Origin: Gracilimonas sp.
Lineage (GTDB): Bacteria; Bacteroidota; Rhodothermia; Balneolales; Balneolaceae
Direction: 5' to 3'
Assembly (NCBI GenBank): GCA_022450045.1
Contig: JAKURD010000009.1
Span: forward strand, 46,845 to 110,844
DNA length: 64,000 bases
The notes beneath the pieces are model-generated. The model was not told where the DNA came from. It did no database searches and worked only from the letters and a program-made list of their open reading frames with translations. A program made the translations under genes and the position numbers. Positions within the stretch are counted from its first letter, which is position 1. Each line of letters starts with the position of its first letter. Below are positions 34,080 through 42,483 of this stretch, one piece after another.

Positions 34080-35591
34080 TTATTCCGCGCCTTTCATATC
34101 TACGAAAGGTACGCGGCCGGTAGCCAGATCGTATTCTGCTTTGGCGCTTAAATATTCAAATACCATCAGGGCGTAATTTACCTCAGCCTGTCGAACTTGT
34201 ACTTCTGCATCCGTTACTTCTATTTGTGAACCGACTCCATTCTCCAGCCTTCTCAATGCCCGCTGATATCCCTCTTCGGCCTGAGACAGCGCTTGTTTAC
34301 GTGCAGCAGCAGTTTCGTAAGATCTATTCAAGCGCTCAGCGGAAGAAGCTATTTCATTTTCAGCAGCTAATTTCGCTGCACGTTGCTGTACCTCAATATC
34401 CTTTCGGGCGATCTGCGCACGTTGCACGTCTGACGTTCTTTTGAAACCTTCGAATAAAGGCAGGCTTATATTTATTGCCAGCGATTGAATTCGATTTGGA
34501 GCCGTCTCTGGCGCTGAATTCTGAAAAAACTTAGGAGATCCTGCCTGGGCTGCACTCCATTGTAAATTATAGGAAGCAGTTATGGTGGGTAAAAATCTGC
34601 TTTTAACAGCCTGTATTTCTTTCTCGTTTAGATTTAGGCGTGCGTCCAAAACCCGAACATCTCCGCGGTCTTCGATAAAGGAGGCCCACTCACCATACTT
34701 TTTCTCAAAAGTAAATGGGTTCATTTGATCTACTCTTTTGATCCCTGCATTTTCACCGGACTCTACATCAGCGGCAATAATATCAAATGAGTTCAGGGTT
34801 CCCTTCACCTCAAAATCAATTTCAAGCGGTATCCCTAAAGCTACTTTAAGATTTCTATACGCTTCATCAACACCGTACCGTGCTTCTATGAGCTGAGGGC
34901 GCTGATTGCTAAGTTGGACCTCTAACTGCAGAACGGCGTACTCATCAACCAGACCTGCTCGTTGGCGGGCCTGATTATCATTTAAATTTTGTTCCAGCCT
35001 TTTGATCTGAGTTTCCTGAAGCCGCAATTGCTCTTTAGCTGCCAGAACCTGATAGTAAGCCACTCGGGTTCGGGTAATAACTTGTTGAGTTACCGCCCTG
35101 AGATTTTCCTGTTGTACAGCTTTATAGATCTCCGATGTGGATAGTCCTACAAAAACTTCTCCCCGAAAGATATTTTGCTGAACCGTAAAACCACCCTGCC
35201 AGTTATTATCTGTTCCAAAGGGCACTCCAATAAGTTGACCCTCCGGTGCATTTGGATCAAAGATTTGTGCCGGGAGGTAACTAACAGGAATTTCGATATT
35301 CCGGGTATAATTTAACGATGATGATATATTTGGATACACTTCGCTATAAGCGATGTCAACAAGTTCATCGGCATCTCTTACAGAGAGTATAGCCCGATTT
35401 ACCTCAGGATTATTTGCTACAGCTACCTGTATGGCATCTTCCAGGGTAAGTTCGGCATCGGTAAGCAAGCTGCCTGTTTCTACCTGCGCATAGGTATTCA
35501 TACAACTAAAAACAATGAATCCGACGGTTATAAAAAGAGAGCGCATATAATTATTTTGCATCATGTGGCATTCAGTTCTAAATTGGGGCAC
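34080..35591 (-). CDS. TolC-family outer-membrane efflux protein
   Basis: Up to 503 residues; in-frame ATGs at 35564, 35561 and 35546 are alternatives, and a start near 35546 (MRSLFITVGFIVFSCMNTYAQ) gives a clean signal peptide. Two repeats of long amphipathic helices (TLEDAIQVAVANNPEVNRAIL, QAEEGYQRALRRLENGVGSQIEVTDAEVQVRQAEV) form the TolC alpha-barrel, with strands inserted in the outer membrane. Lies between the TetR gene and the adaptor gene. Confidence 0.92.
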   Translation of the reverse strand: MPQFRTECHMMQNNYMRSLFITVGFIVFSCMNTYAQVETGSLLTDAELTLEDAIQVAVANNPEVNRAILSVRDADELVDIAYSEVYPNISSSLNYTRNIEIPVSYLPAQIFDPNAPEGQLIGVPFGTDNNWQGGFTVQQNIFRGEVFVGLSTSEIYKAVQQENLRAVTQQVITRTRVAYYQVLAAKEQLRLQETQIKRLEQNLNDNQARQRAGLVDEYAVLQLEVQLSNQRPQLIEARYGVDEAYRNLKVALGIPLEIDFEVKGTLNSFDIIAADVESGENAGIKRVDQMNPFTFEKKYGEWASFIEDRGDVRVLDARLNLNEKEIQAVKSRFLPTITASYNLQWSAAQAGSPKFFQNSAPETAPNRIQSLAINISLPLFEGFKRTSDVQRAQIARKDIEVQQRAAKLAAENEIASSAERLNRSYETAAARKQALSQAEEGYQRALRRLENGVGSQIEVTDAEVQVRQAEVNYALMVFEYLSAKAEYDLATGRVPFVDMKGAE

Positions 35592-35615
35592 AAAAATCGG
35601 TGGCTTGTTACGAGC

Positions 35616-36320
35616 TTATTTCTTTTCTGTTTCAAAAATTAACTTCAAGTCATCATGAACTATATCTCCTTCCGTTGCTATTCCGCAGCCTATCAATTTC
35701 ATATAAGCTTCAAATAAGGAATTCATGTCTATGTTATTTTTTTCAAGCAATTGAAAGTGCGGTGTATTTTGATGAAGGTAAGCCATATTGACCAACCCAT
35801 GCGAGGTACTCCACAACAGCACCGCCAGCTCTTTCGGGTCATATGAGCTTTGAATGGAACCATCTTGCATCCCCACCTGAATAGCGCGAACCATACTGGT
35901 GAATGAGGTATTTATATTGCTTTGGCACAACTCTATATAGTCACTCTCAGAAAGTTGGTCCGTGTCTTTAAGATTATCAAAAAAGCGCATGGAACGAAAA
36001 AATTCAGGGTGTGCCCGAACAAAATTCAAGAAGGTAGCCCCTATGGAATAAACCATTTCAATACCCGGAATGTCCTTCGTCAATACTTCCGAAATTTCTT
36101 TAGACAACATTCCCGTGGCTTTATTACAGATGCCTAAAACGATTTCTGTTTTGCTGCTAAAATAGCTGTAAAGAGAGCCCTTACTTACTTCCGCCCGCTC
36201 GGCTACTTCGTCCATATTCAGATTATCAAGCCCTTTCTCAAAAATCAACGCTTCCGCTGACTTAAGTATCAGAGCCTTCTTTCGCTCTTTTTCCCGTTCC
36301 TTTCGTTCAGATGTTCCCAT
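35616..36320 (-). CDS. TetR/AcrR-family repressor of the efflux operon
   Basis: A 234-residue regulator. The N-terminal helix-turn-helix ILKSAEALIFEKGLDNLNMDEVAERAEVSKGSLYSYFSSKTEIVLGI (about 17-63) is canonical; the C-terminal part is a helical ligand domain. It is the first gene of the operon it probably represses, 24 bases upstream of the TolC gene. A palindrome lies just upstream of its start codon. Confidence 0.92.
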   Translation of the reverse strand: MGTSERKEREKERKKALILKSAEALIFEKGLDNLNMDEVAERAEVSKGSLYSYFSSKTEIVLGICNKATGMLSKEISEVLTKDIPGIEMVYSIGATFLNFVRAHPEFFRSMRFFDNLKDTDQLSESDYIELCQSNINTSFTSMVRAIQVGMQDGSIQSSYDPKELAVLLWSTSHGLVNMAYLHQNTPHFQLLEKNNIDMNSLFEAYMKLIGCGIATEGDIVHDDLKLIFETEKK

Positions 36321-36324
36321 TTAT

Positions 36325-36337
36325 TGACTTTTAGTCA
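36325..36337. promoter_or_regulatory. Candidate TetR operator
   Basis: The perfect inverted repeat TGACT-TTT-AGTCA lies 5-17 bases upstream of the repressor start, and a further AAGTCA half-site follows at about 36350. Position and symmetry suit autorepression. Confidence 0.5.
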
Positions 36338-36438
36338 TTTTTTGAATTAAAGTCATTAAACTACGGTTATTTCTAAATAGTTCCCACTTTTTACGCAAAT
36401 TTAATCGTATTAAGATACGAGAGGGCATTAGCTTTTTA

Positions 36439-36724
36439 CCAATAGCTTCTAAACGTTTTTAAAATTAAAAAACCTGCGTTTTCGAACATAAAGACGGATT
36501 AGTTGACATGTTTAACATCAATCCCTTTTTTTCTCGCAGAGGCTCGCCGATTAACCCGCTGAGTTTCACTTCGTGGGAATCGTTGCGCCCGGAGCGCAGA
36601 TGATCTTTTATCAAAACGCATCCCTATTCAGCGCAACTCTGCGATATCCTTTGCGGAAATCTGCGAGGATCCTTTTGAAGGATCGTTTTACCAAAATGTA
36701 TTTCACCGTTTAGGACGCTATTGG
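36439..36724. repeat. MITE-like element R2, copy E
   Basis: 286 bp. Right end CGTTTAGGACGCTATTGG; left end CCAATAGCTTCTAAACG (slightly eroded). The interior matches copy D (47717-47981) for nearly its whole length, including TTCGAACATAAAGACG, GTTGACATGTTTAA, TTTCTCGCAGAGGCTCGCCGAT and GATGATCTTTTATCAAAACGCAT, with about 20 extra bases near 36645. No coding capacity. Its right end touches the N-terminal extension of the next gene. Confidence 0.88.
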
Positions 36725-36741
36725 TTTTTTACGAAATTTTG

Positions 36742-37755
36742 ATGTTATCAAATGATAAACTCTACGCTAAATTCAAGATTGAGTTCGGTTTAAAAATCAA
36801 TTCCACGTACATTTGGCATCACCTAAAAAATGATTTCTTGTTTCGTAAATATCTAATTGATTTAAGCCTCATCTTAGTTGCCATTATCTGGGCATTGAAC
36901 TTCAGTATCGTCAAGATCTCCCTGGAGGAAATGGACCCTTATAGCTTTAACGCCATGCGTTTCATTTTTGCGACGGCTATGCTTTCCTATTTCGCCCGTA
37001 AAAAAGGATACTCACTAACTGTAGAAAAAGAACATTTTTGGAAACTGGTGGGAATTGGGATCGTTGGAAATGTGATGTACCAACTCTTTTTTATAATTGG
37101 CGTGAATTATACCTATGCCGCTAATGCAGCCGTAATGTTAGGAACCATCCCTATCTGGGTAGCCCTGCTTTCTCAGTTTTTTACGGACGAAAAGCTAACC
37201 TTATATAAATCTCTTGGTGTATTTTTTGCCTTTTTAGGAGTCACTTTCATTATTATGGGCGGTGAAGACCCATTGTCTTTCGAATCTGAAACTTTTCTGG
37301 GTAACATCATTATACTCATTGCTGCTGTTTGCTGGGCCACCTTTACCATTCTTTCCAGAAAATACCTCAGAATATACAGCCCGCTCCAATATTCAGCTTT
37401 TATGTCTCTCATTGGTTTGATCGGATTATTTATTATCGGTCTGCCTTTCATGATCAATTTAGACTGGGGAGGTATTTCCATAATAGGGTACGGGGGAATA
37501 TTATATAGTGGAGTTTTATCTATAGGGCTGGCCTATATTATCTGGAATAATGGAGTAAAAAAGATCGGAGCGGTACGAACGGCAGCCTATCAAAATTTAG
37601 TACCGGTATTAGGCCTCGTTTTCGGCCTCGTTTTATTGGGTGAAGAACTCCTGCCCCTTCAATATATGGGAGCTGGTTTGGTGATCTTAGGTATTGCCTT
37701 AGCCCGATTGAACCCTTCAAAAATTAAAAAGCAATTTCAGGTACTTCAAAAATAA
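36742..37755 (+). CDS. EamA/DMT-family transporter (start uncertain)
   Basis: A ten-helix drug/metabolite transporter of about 300-337 residues. The EamA sequence proper begins at YLIDLSLILVAIIWALNFSIVKI, about residue 35; second-half motif YQNLVPVLGLVFGLVLLGEEL. The reading frame is open back to a TTG at 36721 inside the R2 repeat. ATG 36742 and TTG 36838 are other in-frame starts, and no clear ribosome-binding site marks any of them. The N-terminal 30 residues are unlike the family, so the true start may be 36838, or the repeat may have displaced the original start. Substrate unknown. Confidence 0.82.
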   Translation: MLSNDKLYAKFKIEFGLKINSTYIWHHLKNDFLFRKYLIDLSLILVAIIWALNFSIVKISLEEMDPYSFNAMRFIFATAMLSYFARKKGYSLTVEKEHFWKLVGIGIVGNVMYQLFFIIGVNYTYAANAAVMLGTIPIWVALLSQFFTDEKLTLYKSLGVFFAFLGVTFIIMGGEDPLSFESETFLGNIIILIAAVCWATFTILSRKYLRIYSPLQYSAFMSLIGLIGLFIIGLPFMINLDWGGISIIGYGGILYSGVLSIGLAYIIWNNGVKKIGAVRTAAYQNLVPVLGLVFGLVLLGEELLPLQYMGAGLVILGIALARLNPSKIKKQFQVLQK

Positions 37756-37766
37756 AATTCTCTAAA

Positions 37767-38147
37767 TATTGTGAGTTCGAGATAAAGAATGTGTCTAAAA
37801 GAATTTTAAAATAGCTATGAGATCCATCTGACAGATATCCCGTCTGATCGATGGTGCTGATCGATGATACAGAAGCAGGATGTTGGATTAGGTTGCGAAC
37901 TGAACGTGATGTTCTAATCAAGCAATCGGTCAGATGGACTTGGAGCCATCAGACCGAGAGGCAGGGTACACATTCCCGAACTCGATCTGATGGAAACCCC
38001 ATCTGATCGATGATACAGACGCAGGATGTTGGATTAGGATAAGAACAAGCTTTGGTCCCCAAATCAAACAAACGATCAGACAAACCTGGAGCCATCAGGC
38101 CGTGATTCAAAGGCTTTAACAAGGATAGTTATATAGAATTCACGTTA
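37767..38147. repeat. Intergenic element R1, copy C (long compound form)
   Basis: About 381 bp, opposite orientation to copy B. Starts TGTGAGTTCGAGATAAAGAATG and ends GAATTCACGTTA. Two internal units each contain a GATGATACAG-GCAGGATGTTGGATTAGG block, so it reads as two R1 units sharing outer ends. It matches copy D without that copy's R2 insertion. Confidence 0.83.
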
Positions 38148-38164
38148 TTTAGGTTTATGAATAA

Positions 38165-38298
38165 CTACTATCATTGACCATCCGCCCAATCCGAGTTCCA
38201 TTCCAGAAGTAAGGTTATTTGTTGAACACGTTGAATGGCCATTTCGTGGCGAATGCCCATCTTGCCTATAATAGAACCTGCTTTTAATCGAACTCAGG
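38165..38298. repeat. Intergenic element R3, copy C
   Basis: Follows R1 copy C directly. Contains ACTATCATTGACCATCCGCC, GTTGAACACGTTGAATGG and ATTTCGTGGCGAATGCCC, and ends TTTTAATCGAACTCAGG, the inverse of the left end of the copy at 55674. Confidence 0.75.
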
Positions 38299-38398
38299 TT
38301 GTAATGATATTTCAACTATTTTTTAGGCCTTTTTGAAGCTGCCCAAGTTCTACATACAATATTTAGCCTGTATTAACTTAATTCGAGCTTTAAACAGT

Positions 38399-39349
38399 TC
38401 AAACTCTTGTGCCGCCGCTCAATAGATAGAGAATAGCCATTCGTACCGCAACTCCGTTAGTGACCTGATCTAAAATTACCGCTCTGTCGCTATCCGCTAC
38501 TTCACTTTCCATTTCAACTCCCCGATTAATAGGCCCAGGATGCATGATCTTAAAATCCGGATATTTCTCAAGGTGTATACGTTTAATCCCGAAACGCTCA
38601 TGGTATTCTCTTAACGAAGGGAAGAATTCGGTTCCTTTATCCTGCCGTTCCAACTGAATGCGCAATGCCATTGCGATATCACACCATGCAAGTGTTTCTT
38701 CCAGAGAATATGACACATTGACTCCCATATCCTCTACAAAAACCGGCATTAGTGTTTTAGGCCCGCAAAGAACAACCTCAGCCCCCAGTTTTCTAAGTCC
38801 AATTATATTGGACCGGACGACCCGGCTGTGAGAAATATCACCGATAATCGCAATCTTTTTGCCCTTCAGATCCGGAAATGTAGCTTGCATGGTAAACATA
38901 TCAAGCAGAGCCTGAGTAGGATGTTCATGTGCTCCGTCTCCGGCGTTGAGTATAGCGGCATCAACACATTGGGTTAGAAAATGAGGCACTCCGGGGCTTT
39001 CGTGCCTAACTACCACCATATCAATTTTCATAGAACTGATATTGCGGATCGTGTCTTTTAGTGATTCTCCCTTTTTGGTGCTAGATGAGCCGCTCGAGAA
39101 ATTCACTACATCCGCGCCCATTCGTTTTTGAGCAAGTTCAAATGAAAGGCGGGTCCTGGTACTGTTTTCATAAAATAAATTTACGATAGTCTTGTCGCGC
39201 AACGTTGGCACTTTTGGCACCGGGCGATCCAGTATCTCCCGGAAATACTTGGCTTGTTCCAGTACATAGAGAATGTCTTCCTTCGAATAATCTGACAACC
39301 CAAGTAAATGTTTTTGGTTAAACTGATATTCACCGGAGTTATTACTCAT
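38399..39349 (-). CDS. pyrB: Aspartate carbamoyltransferase catalytic subunit
   Basis: Second step of pyrimidine synthesis: carbamoyl phosphate plus aspartate to N-carbamoylaspartate. About 316 residues from ATG 39349, chosen because MSNNSGEYQF overlaps the pyrR stop by eight bases; an ATG at 39364 is possible. Carbamoyl-phosphate loop FYENSTRTRLSFELAQKRMGA, catalytic K in SSSTKKGESLKD, HPTQALLDMFT and aspartate-side HPGPINRGVE are all present. Coupled to pyrR. No pyrI or pyrC neighbour. Confidence 0.96.
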   Translation of the reverse strand: MSNNSGEYQFNQKHLLGLSDYSKEDILYVLEQAKYFREILDRPVPKVPTLRDKTIVNLFYENSTRTRLSFELAQKRMGADVVNFSSGSSSTKKGESLKDTIRNISSMKIDMVVVRHESPGVPHFLTQCVDAAILNAGDGAHEHPTQALLDMFTMQATFPDLKGKKIAIIGDISHSRVVRSNIIGLRKLGAEVVLCGPKTLMPVFVEDMGVNVSYSLEETLAWCDIAMALRIQLERQDKGTEFFPSLREYHERFGIKRIHLEKYPDFKIMHPGPINRGVEMESEVADSDRAVILDQVTNGVAVRMAILYLLSGGTRV

Positions 39350-39893
39350 CGCTATCCTCTTCAACCTCTACCACGTACACTGCGTCTTCTTGATCAATTT
39401 CATTCACTTTTACACGCACTTCTTCATTCTCATAGGTTGGCAAATAGATTCCCATATAATCAGCTGATATTGGTAATTCGCGGTGCCCCCGGTCAACCAT
39501 ACAACAAAATTTAATACTTCTGGGACGGCCGTAGGCCATCAAGGCATCCATGGCCGAGCGGACGGTTCTGCCGGTATAAAGCACATCATCAACCAGCACA
39601 ATATCACGATCATAAAGATCGAATGGAATCTCTGTTACCTGTACTTCAGGCATCTTAAGCTTGGAGCGATAATCATCACGATAAAAAGTTACGTCGAGTA
39701 TCCCAAAATCTATCTTTGCATCAAACTCTCTATCTATTTCCCTGACAATTCGTTTACCTATATATACCCCGCGTGTCTGCATCCCGATAATGGCAAGTCG
39801 TTCAAAATCATCATATCCCTCCAGAAATTGATGGGCAAACCGCAAATAGGTGCGGTCTAAATCTTCTGCAGTCATGATCTTAGCTTTCTTCAA
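39342..39893 (-). CDS. pyrR: Bifunctional pyr operon regulator/uracil phosphoribosyltransferase
   Basis: A 183-residue type I PRTase-fold protein. PRPP-binding loop DIVLVDDVLYTGRTVRSAMDAL; N-terminal RTYLRFAHQFLEG and GMQTRGVYIGKRI match PyrR, which binds pyr mRNA when UMP is high and has uracil phosphoribosyltransferase activity. It precedes and overlaps pyrB. I could not pick out a PyrR-binding hairpin or attenuator upstream; a palindrome overlapping the promoter suggests another control. Confidence 0.93.
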   Translation of the reverse strand: MKKAKIMTAEDLDRTYLRFAHQFLEGYDDFERLAIIGMQTRGVYIGKRIVREIDREFDAKIDFGILDVTFYRDDYRSKLKMPEVQVTEIPFDLYDRDIVLVDDVLYTGRTVRSAMDALMAYGRPRSIKFCCMVDRGHRELPISADYMGIYLPTYENEEVRVKVNEIDQEDAVYVVEVEEDSDE

Positions 39894-39921
39894 GCGGGAA
39901 TACCTTTTTACTTTTGAACGA

Positions 39922-39953
39922 CAAAGTTAGCGTTTGTTGGCAGTAATTGCCAA
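39922..39953 (-). promoter_or_regulatory. Candidate pyrRB promoter with overlapping palindrome
   Basis: On the minus strand, TTG, 21 bases, then TAACTTTG, an exact TAnnTTTG. The TTG overlaps a perfect inverted repeat TTGGCA-N5-TGCCAA (39937-39953) that could be an operator. Confidence 0.5.
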
Positions 39954-40125
39954 GGCTAATATTAGGGTTTTTATCACATTTTATGTGATCGGTTTTTCCT
40001 GAATTAAAATGGCTCGTGCTTATTGCACTCTTGCTTCTTGGGTGGTTTTTGCTCCACAGGTTAAAGGTTGTCATGACAATCAGGACTCAAACCTTTACTC
40101 GGCTATAATCTCGCCTTATTAAGTA

Positions 40126-40490
40126 ACGTAATTCAATATAAAGACCATCTGTTGAACACGTTGAATGGTCATCGAATGGTCATTTCGCAGCGAACAGCCT
40201 GTGTGAAAACTCATTACTTATGAATGGAACCATTAATCCATTAGGAAAAACCCTCCAAGGATTTAGAATCCTTGGAGGGTTTGCTAAAGTGAACGGTTTT
40301 CCCTAATAAACTTAGCCCTGGGTTTTTAGCATAATACTTTTCACACAGGCTGTAATGCCCGAAATCCTATGGTTGGTCAGGTATCGAATACCGAAGAACT
40401 GGCAGCCATTAGATTCCCGTCTGCACGGGAATGACCATAATCCATTTTTATCCTTTTGACGTCGTTCTTATCCCGAACCGACGTTAAGTA
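40126..40490. repeat. Intergenic element R3, copy G, interrupted by R4
   Basis: Left part GACCATCTGTTGAACACGTTG...CATTTCGCAGCGAA and right part AATGCCCGAAATC...ATTCCCGTCTGCACGGGAATGAC belong to R3 but are separated by the 158-bp R4 element. The block GAATGGTCAT is duplicated at the left. Confidence 0.75.
40195..40352. repeat. MITE-like element R4 inserted in R3
   Basis: 158 bp with perfect 15-bp terminal inverted repeats CAGCCTGTGTGAAAA. The centre holds a perfect 16-bp hairpin, AAACCCTCCAAGGATT-TAG-AATCCTTGGAGGGTTT (40247-40281), which could also act as a terminator. The flanks GCGAA and AATGCCC are contiguous in other R3 copies, which shows insertion. Confidence 0.8.
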
Positions 40491-40526
40491 GTTTACCAAG
40501 AATAGATAAGCCGCAACTTTTTAGGA

Positions 40527-40841
40527 TCAAAAAATTCGGACAAACAATTTTTTAAGCTTTAACAAGCTCTTCTTTTCAAATCTCCAAACAAAATCAAATT
40601 GCCCCAACAGAAAGCCATAAACTAAGAAAAGCACCTGATAAGAAGGAAATACCACCAGCACCCAAGTTATTGCCTCTTCCCAAAAGGGAGTGCTTTCGTT
40701 AAAGCCCAGCAAATAAAATGCATACTTACGTACATACAGAGCCGTCATTCCAGTTATGGAAAAAATGAATAAGATGAGACCCACCTGCCAAAAATGATCA
40801 ACACCCCATCTTTCTTTTAACTTTTCAAAATAATTCTTCAC
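40527..40841 (-). CDS. Small two-helix membrane protein, DUF6787-like
   Basis: A 104-residue protein with two hydrophobic helices (about 18-40 and 58-85). The N-terminus LKERWGVDHFWQVGLILFIFSITG and the FPSYQVLFLVYGFLLGQFDFVWRFEKK segment resemble a Bacteroidota family of unknown function (DUF6787, from memory). Located 32 bases downstream of an APC permease gene on the same strand. Confidence 0.6.
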   Translation of the reverse strand: MKNYFEKLKERWGVDHFWQVGLILFIFSITGMTALYVRKYAFYLLGFNESTPFWEEAITWVLVVFPSYQVLFLVYGFLLGQFDFVWRFEKKSLLKLKKLFVRIF

Positions 40842-40872
40842 TTACATTTTCTCTTTATAAGATTTAAAATTT

Positions 40873-42162
40873 TCAGGTGCTGGTTGCTCCTTTGTATTTT
40901 GAATGGAGCCAAATATAGGCTTCTCTGCATATCAAAATCACTAAAAATATCCCTCCAATAACATACAGAGTATTCAGATTTGTAGTATAAATTTTATAGA
41001 TAAGGATTCCCATAGCTGATGCACATCCCAGACTGCCCAAAGGCGGCAGTACTTTTTTCCAACCTGAAAACACTTTGTGTTTATGACCCATTATATTAAC
41101 TACGGAGAATACAAACAAAAACACCAGGCTTGAGTAGGTAGTAATTTGTTCCAGATTTCCGAAGAATTGGATGATAATAGCACTGACAGCTAACAGTATT
41201 GAAAAGAATACCGGCACTCCCGAACTTTCTTTGTCGGTTAGCTGATGGGGAAGTTGTCCGTCTTCGGCAATGCGTTTAGCCAACCGGGAAACCGCAAAAA
41301 TGGTTGCCAAAATTGCCGAGGCTGTGGAAAAAACTGCAGCCACTAATACTATTACGATTCCAAATTGTCCAAGTATCGGTTCAGCAAGCATCGCCAATAC
41401 GGTTTCTTTATGTTCGGCAATTACTTGGGCCCCCAGCGAACCGGTTAGTACGAATGCTATCAGTATGTAAATGAAAAGTACGGCTGTTATCGAAATGATA
41501 ACCGCTTTAGGTAAATTTTCCTTGTGGTTCTCAATGGTGTTATAATCATAGGTAAGTAGCTGAAAGCCCTCATAAGCTACAAATACTAACGCTGTCGCCT
41601 GTATGGTGTTTCCTAATCCTTCGTTTAGTACCGGTAAGATTTGTCCCGGCTCAACCATGAAAAAACCAAGTCCTATAAGTGAGGCCAATATGATTATTTT
41701 CGTATACACAAGGATATCCTCGGAAATTCCCGATTCTTTTACTCCAGTCAGATTTAATATGGTAATGAAAATAACGACTCCGCTTCCCAGCCAGAAATTA
41801 GCATCCGACCCAAAGCCAAGTAATCTTCCTCCATATGCTCCAAAAGTATAAGCATATAAACTGATGGTGAAAACATATCCGAGAATCAGAAACCAGCTAA
41901 CGGTACCAGCAAACCTAACCCCGGTGATATGTTCTATAAAAACAAAAACCCCTCCCGGCTCATCAAATTCCACGGTTAGTTTGGCATATACTAATCCTGT
42001 GACCAGGGCCAGCAGTCCTCCTAACCCCAAACTGATAAAAGTGGCATTACCAGCTGTAATAACAGCCTCGCCAAGTACAGCAAAAATACCCCCGCCAACC
42101 ATGCCGCCAATTGCCATGCCACAGGCATCAAATAAAGAGAGTTTATTTTTTTGATCAGGCAT
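40873..42162 (-). CDS. APC-superfamily amino-acid permease
   Basis: A 429-residue inner-membrane protein of about 12 helices. The first helix LSLFDACGMAIGGMVGGGIFAVLGEAV has the APC G-x-G-x-G-I-F motif, and the QATALVFVAYEGFQLLTYDYN helix matches the TM6 region. Substrate probably an amino acid or polyamine. Same strand as a second APC gene upstream, separated by a 96-codon membrane-protein gene. Confidence 0.9.
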   Translation of the reverse strand: MPDQKNKLSLFDACGMAIGGMVGGGIFAVLGEAVITAGNATFISLGLGGLLALVTGLVYAKLTVEFDEPGGVFVFIEHITGVRFAGTVSWFLILGYVFTISLYAYTFGAYGGRLLGFGSDANFWLGSGVVIFITILNLTGVKESGISEDILVYTKIIILASLIGLGFFMVEPGQILPVLNEGLGNTIQATALVFVAYEGFQLLTYDYNTIENHKENLPKAVIISITAVLFIYILIAFVLTGSLGAQVIAEHKETVLAMLAEPILGQFGIVIVLVAAVFSTASAILATIFAVSRLAKRIAEDGQLPHQLTDKESSGVPVFFSILLAVSAIIIQFFGNLEQITTYSSLVFLFVFSVVNIMGHKHKVFSGWKKVLPPLGSLGCASAMGILIYKIYTTNLNTLYVIGGIFLVILICREAYIWLHSKYKGATST

Positions 42163-42181
42163 ATCAGATCTTTTTTAAAAG

Positions 42182-42472
42182 TTAAGATTCAGACGTTTCT
42201 ATTTCTTGTTTCTCACGTTTTGTTCTTTTTCGTTGGTTCACAATAGCCCGGTCGCAGAGAATAATGACTCCAAAAAAGGAACAGAAAAATAGAATAATGC
42301 CAATCCAAGTCCAGAACTTTCCCTCACCTAAAAAAGTAAGCAGGCATCCTAACACGGAAAAAATAAACAAAAGAAAAATTGGAATTTTAGACACGGTCGT
42401 TGTCAGATTATGCTCTCCCCACTCTTTCTCCGGAAGCAATATCCCCTGGTCTTTTAGATCTTCAATCGACAT
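42182..42472 (-). CDS. Small membrane protein between two APC transporters
   Basis: A 96-residue protein with an N-terminal cytoplasmic segment, two hydrophobic helices (about 31-48 and 54-73) and a very basic tail (RAIVNQRKRTKREKQE). No family recognised. Eleven bases after the APC-USP gene and 19 before the second APC gene, so it is in the same operon and may be an accessory subunit. Confidence 0.65.
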   Translation of the reverse strand: MSIEDLKDQGILLPEKEWGEHNLTTTVSKIPIFLLFIFSVLGCLLTFLGEGKFWTWIGIILFFCSFFGVIILCDRAIVNQRKRTKREKQEIETSES

Positions 42473-42483
42473 AGTGACTCCTT

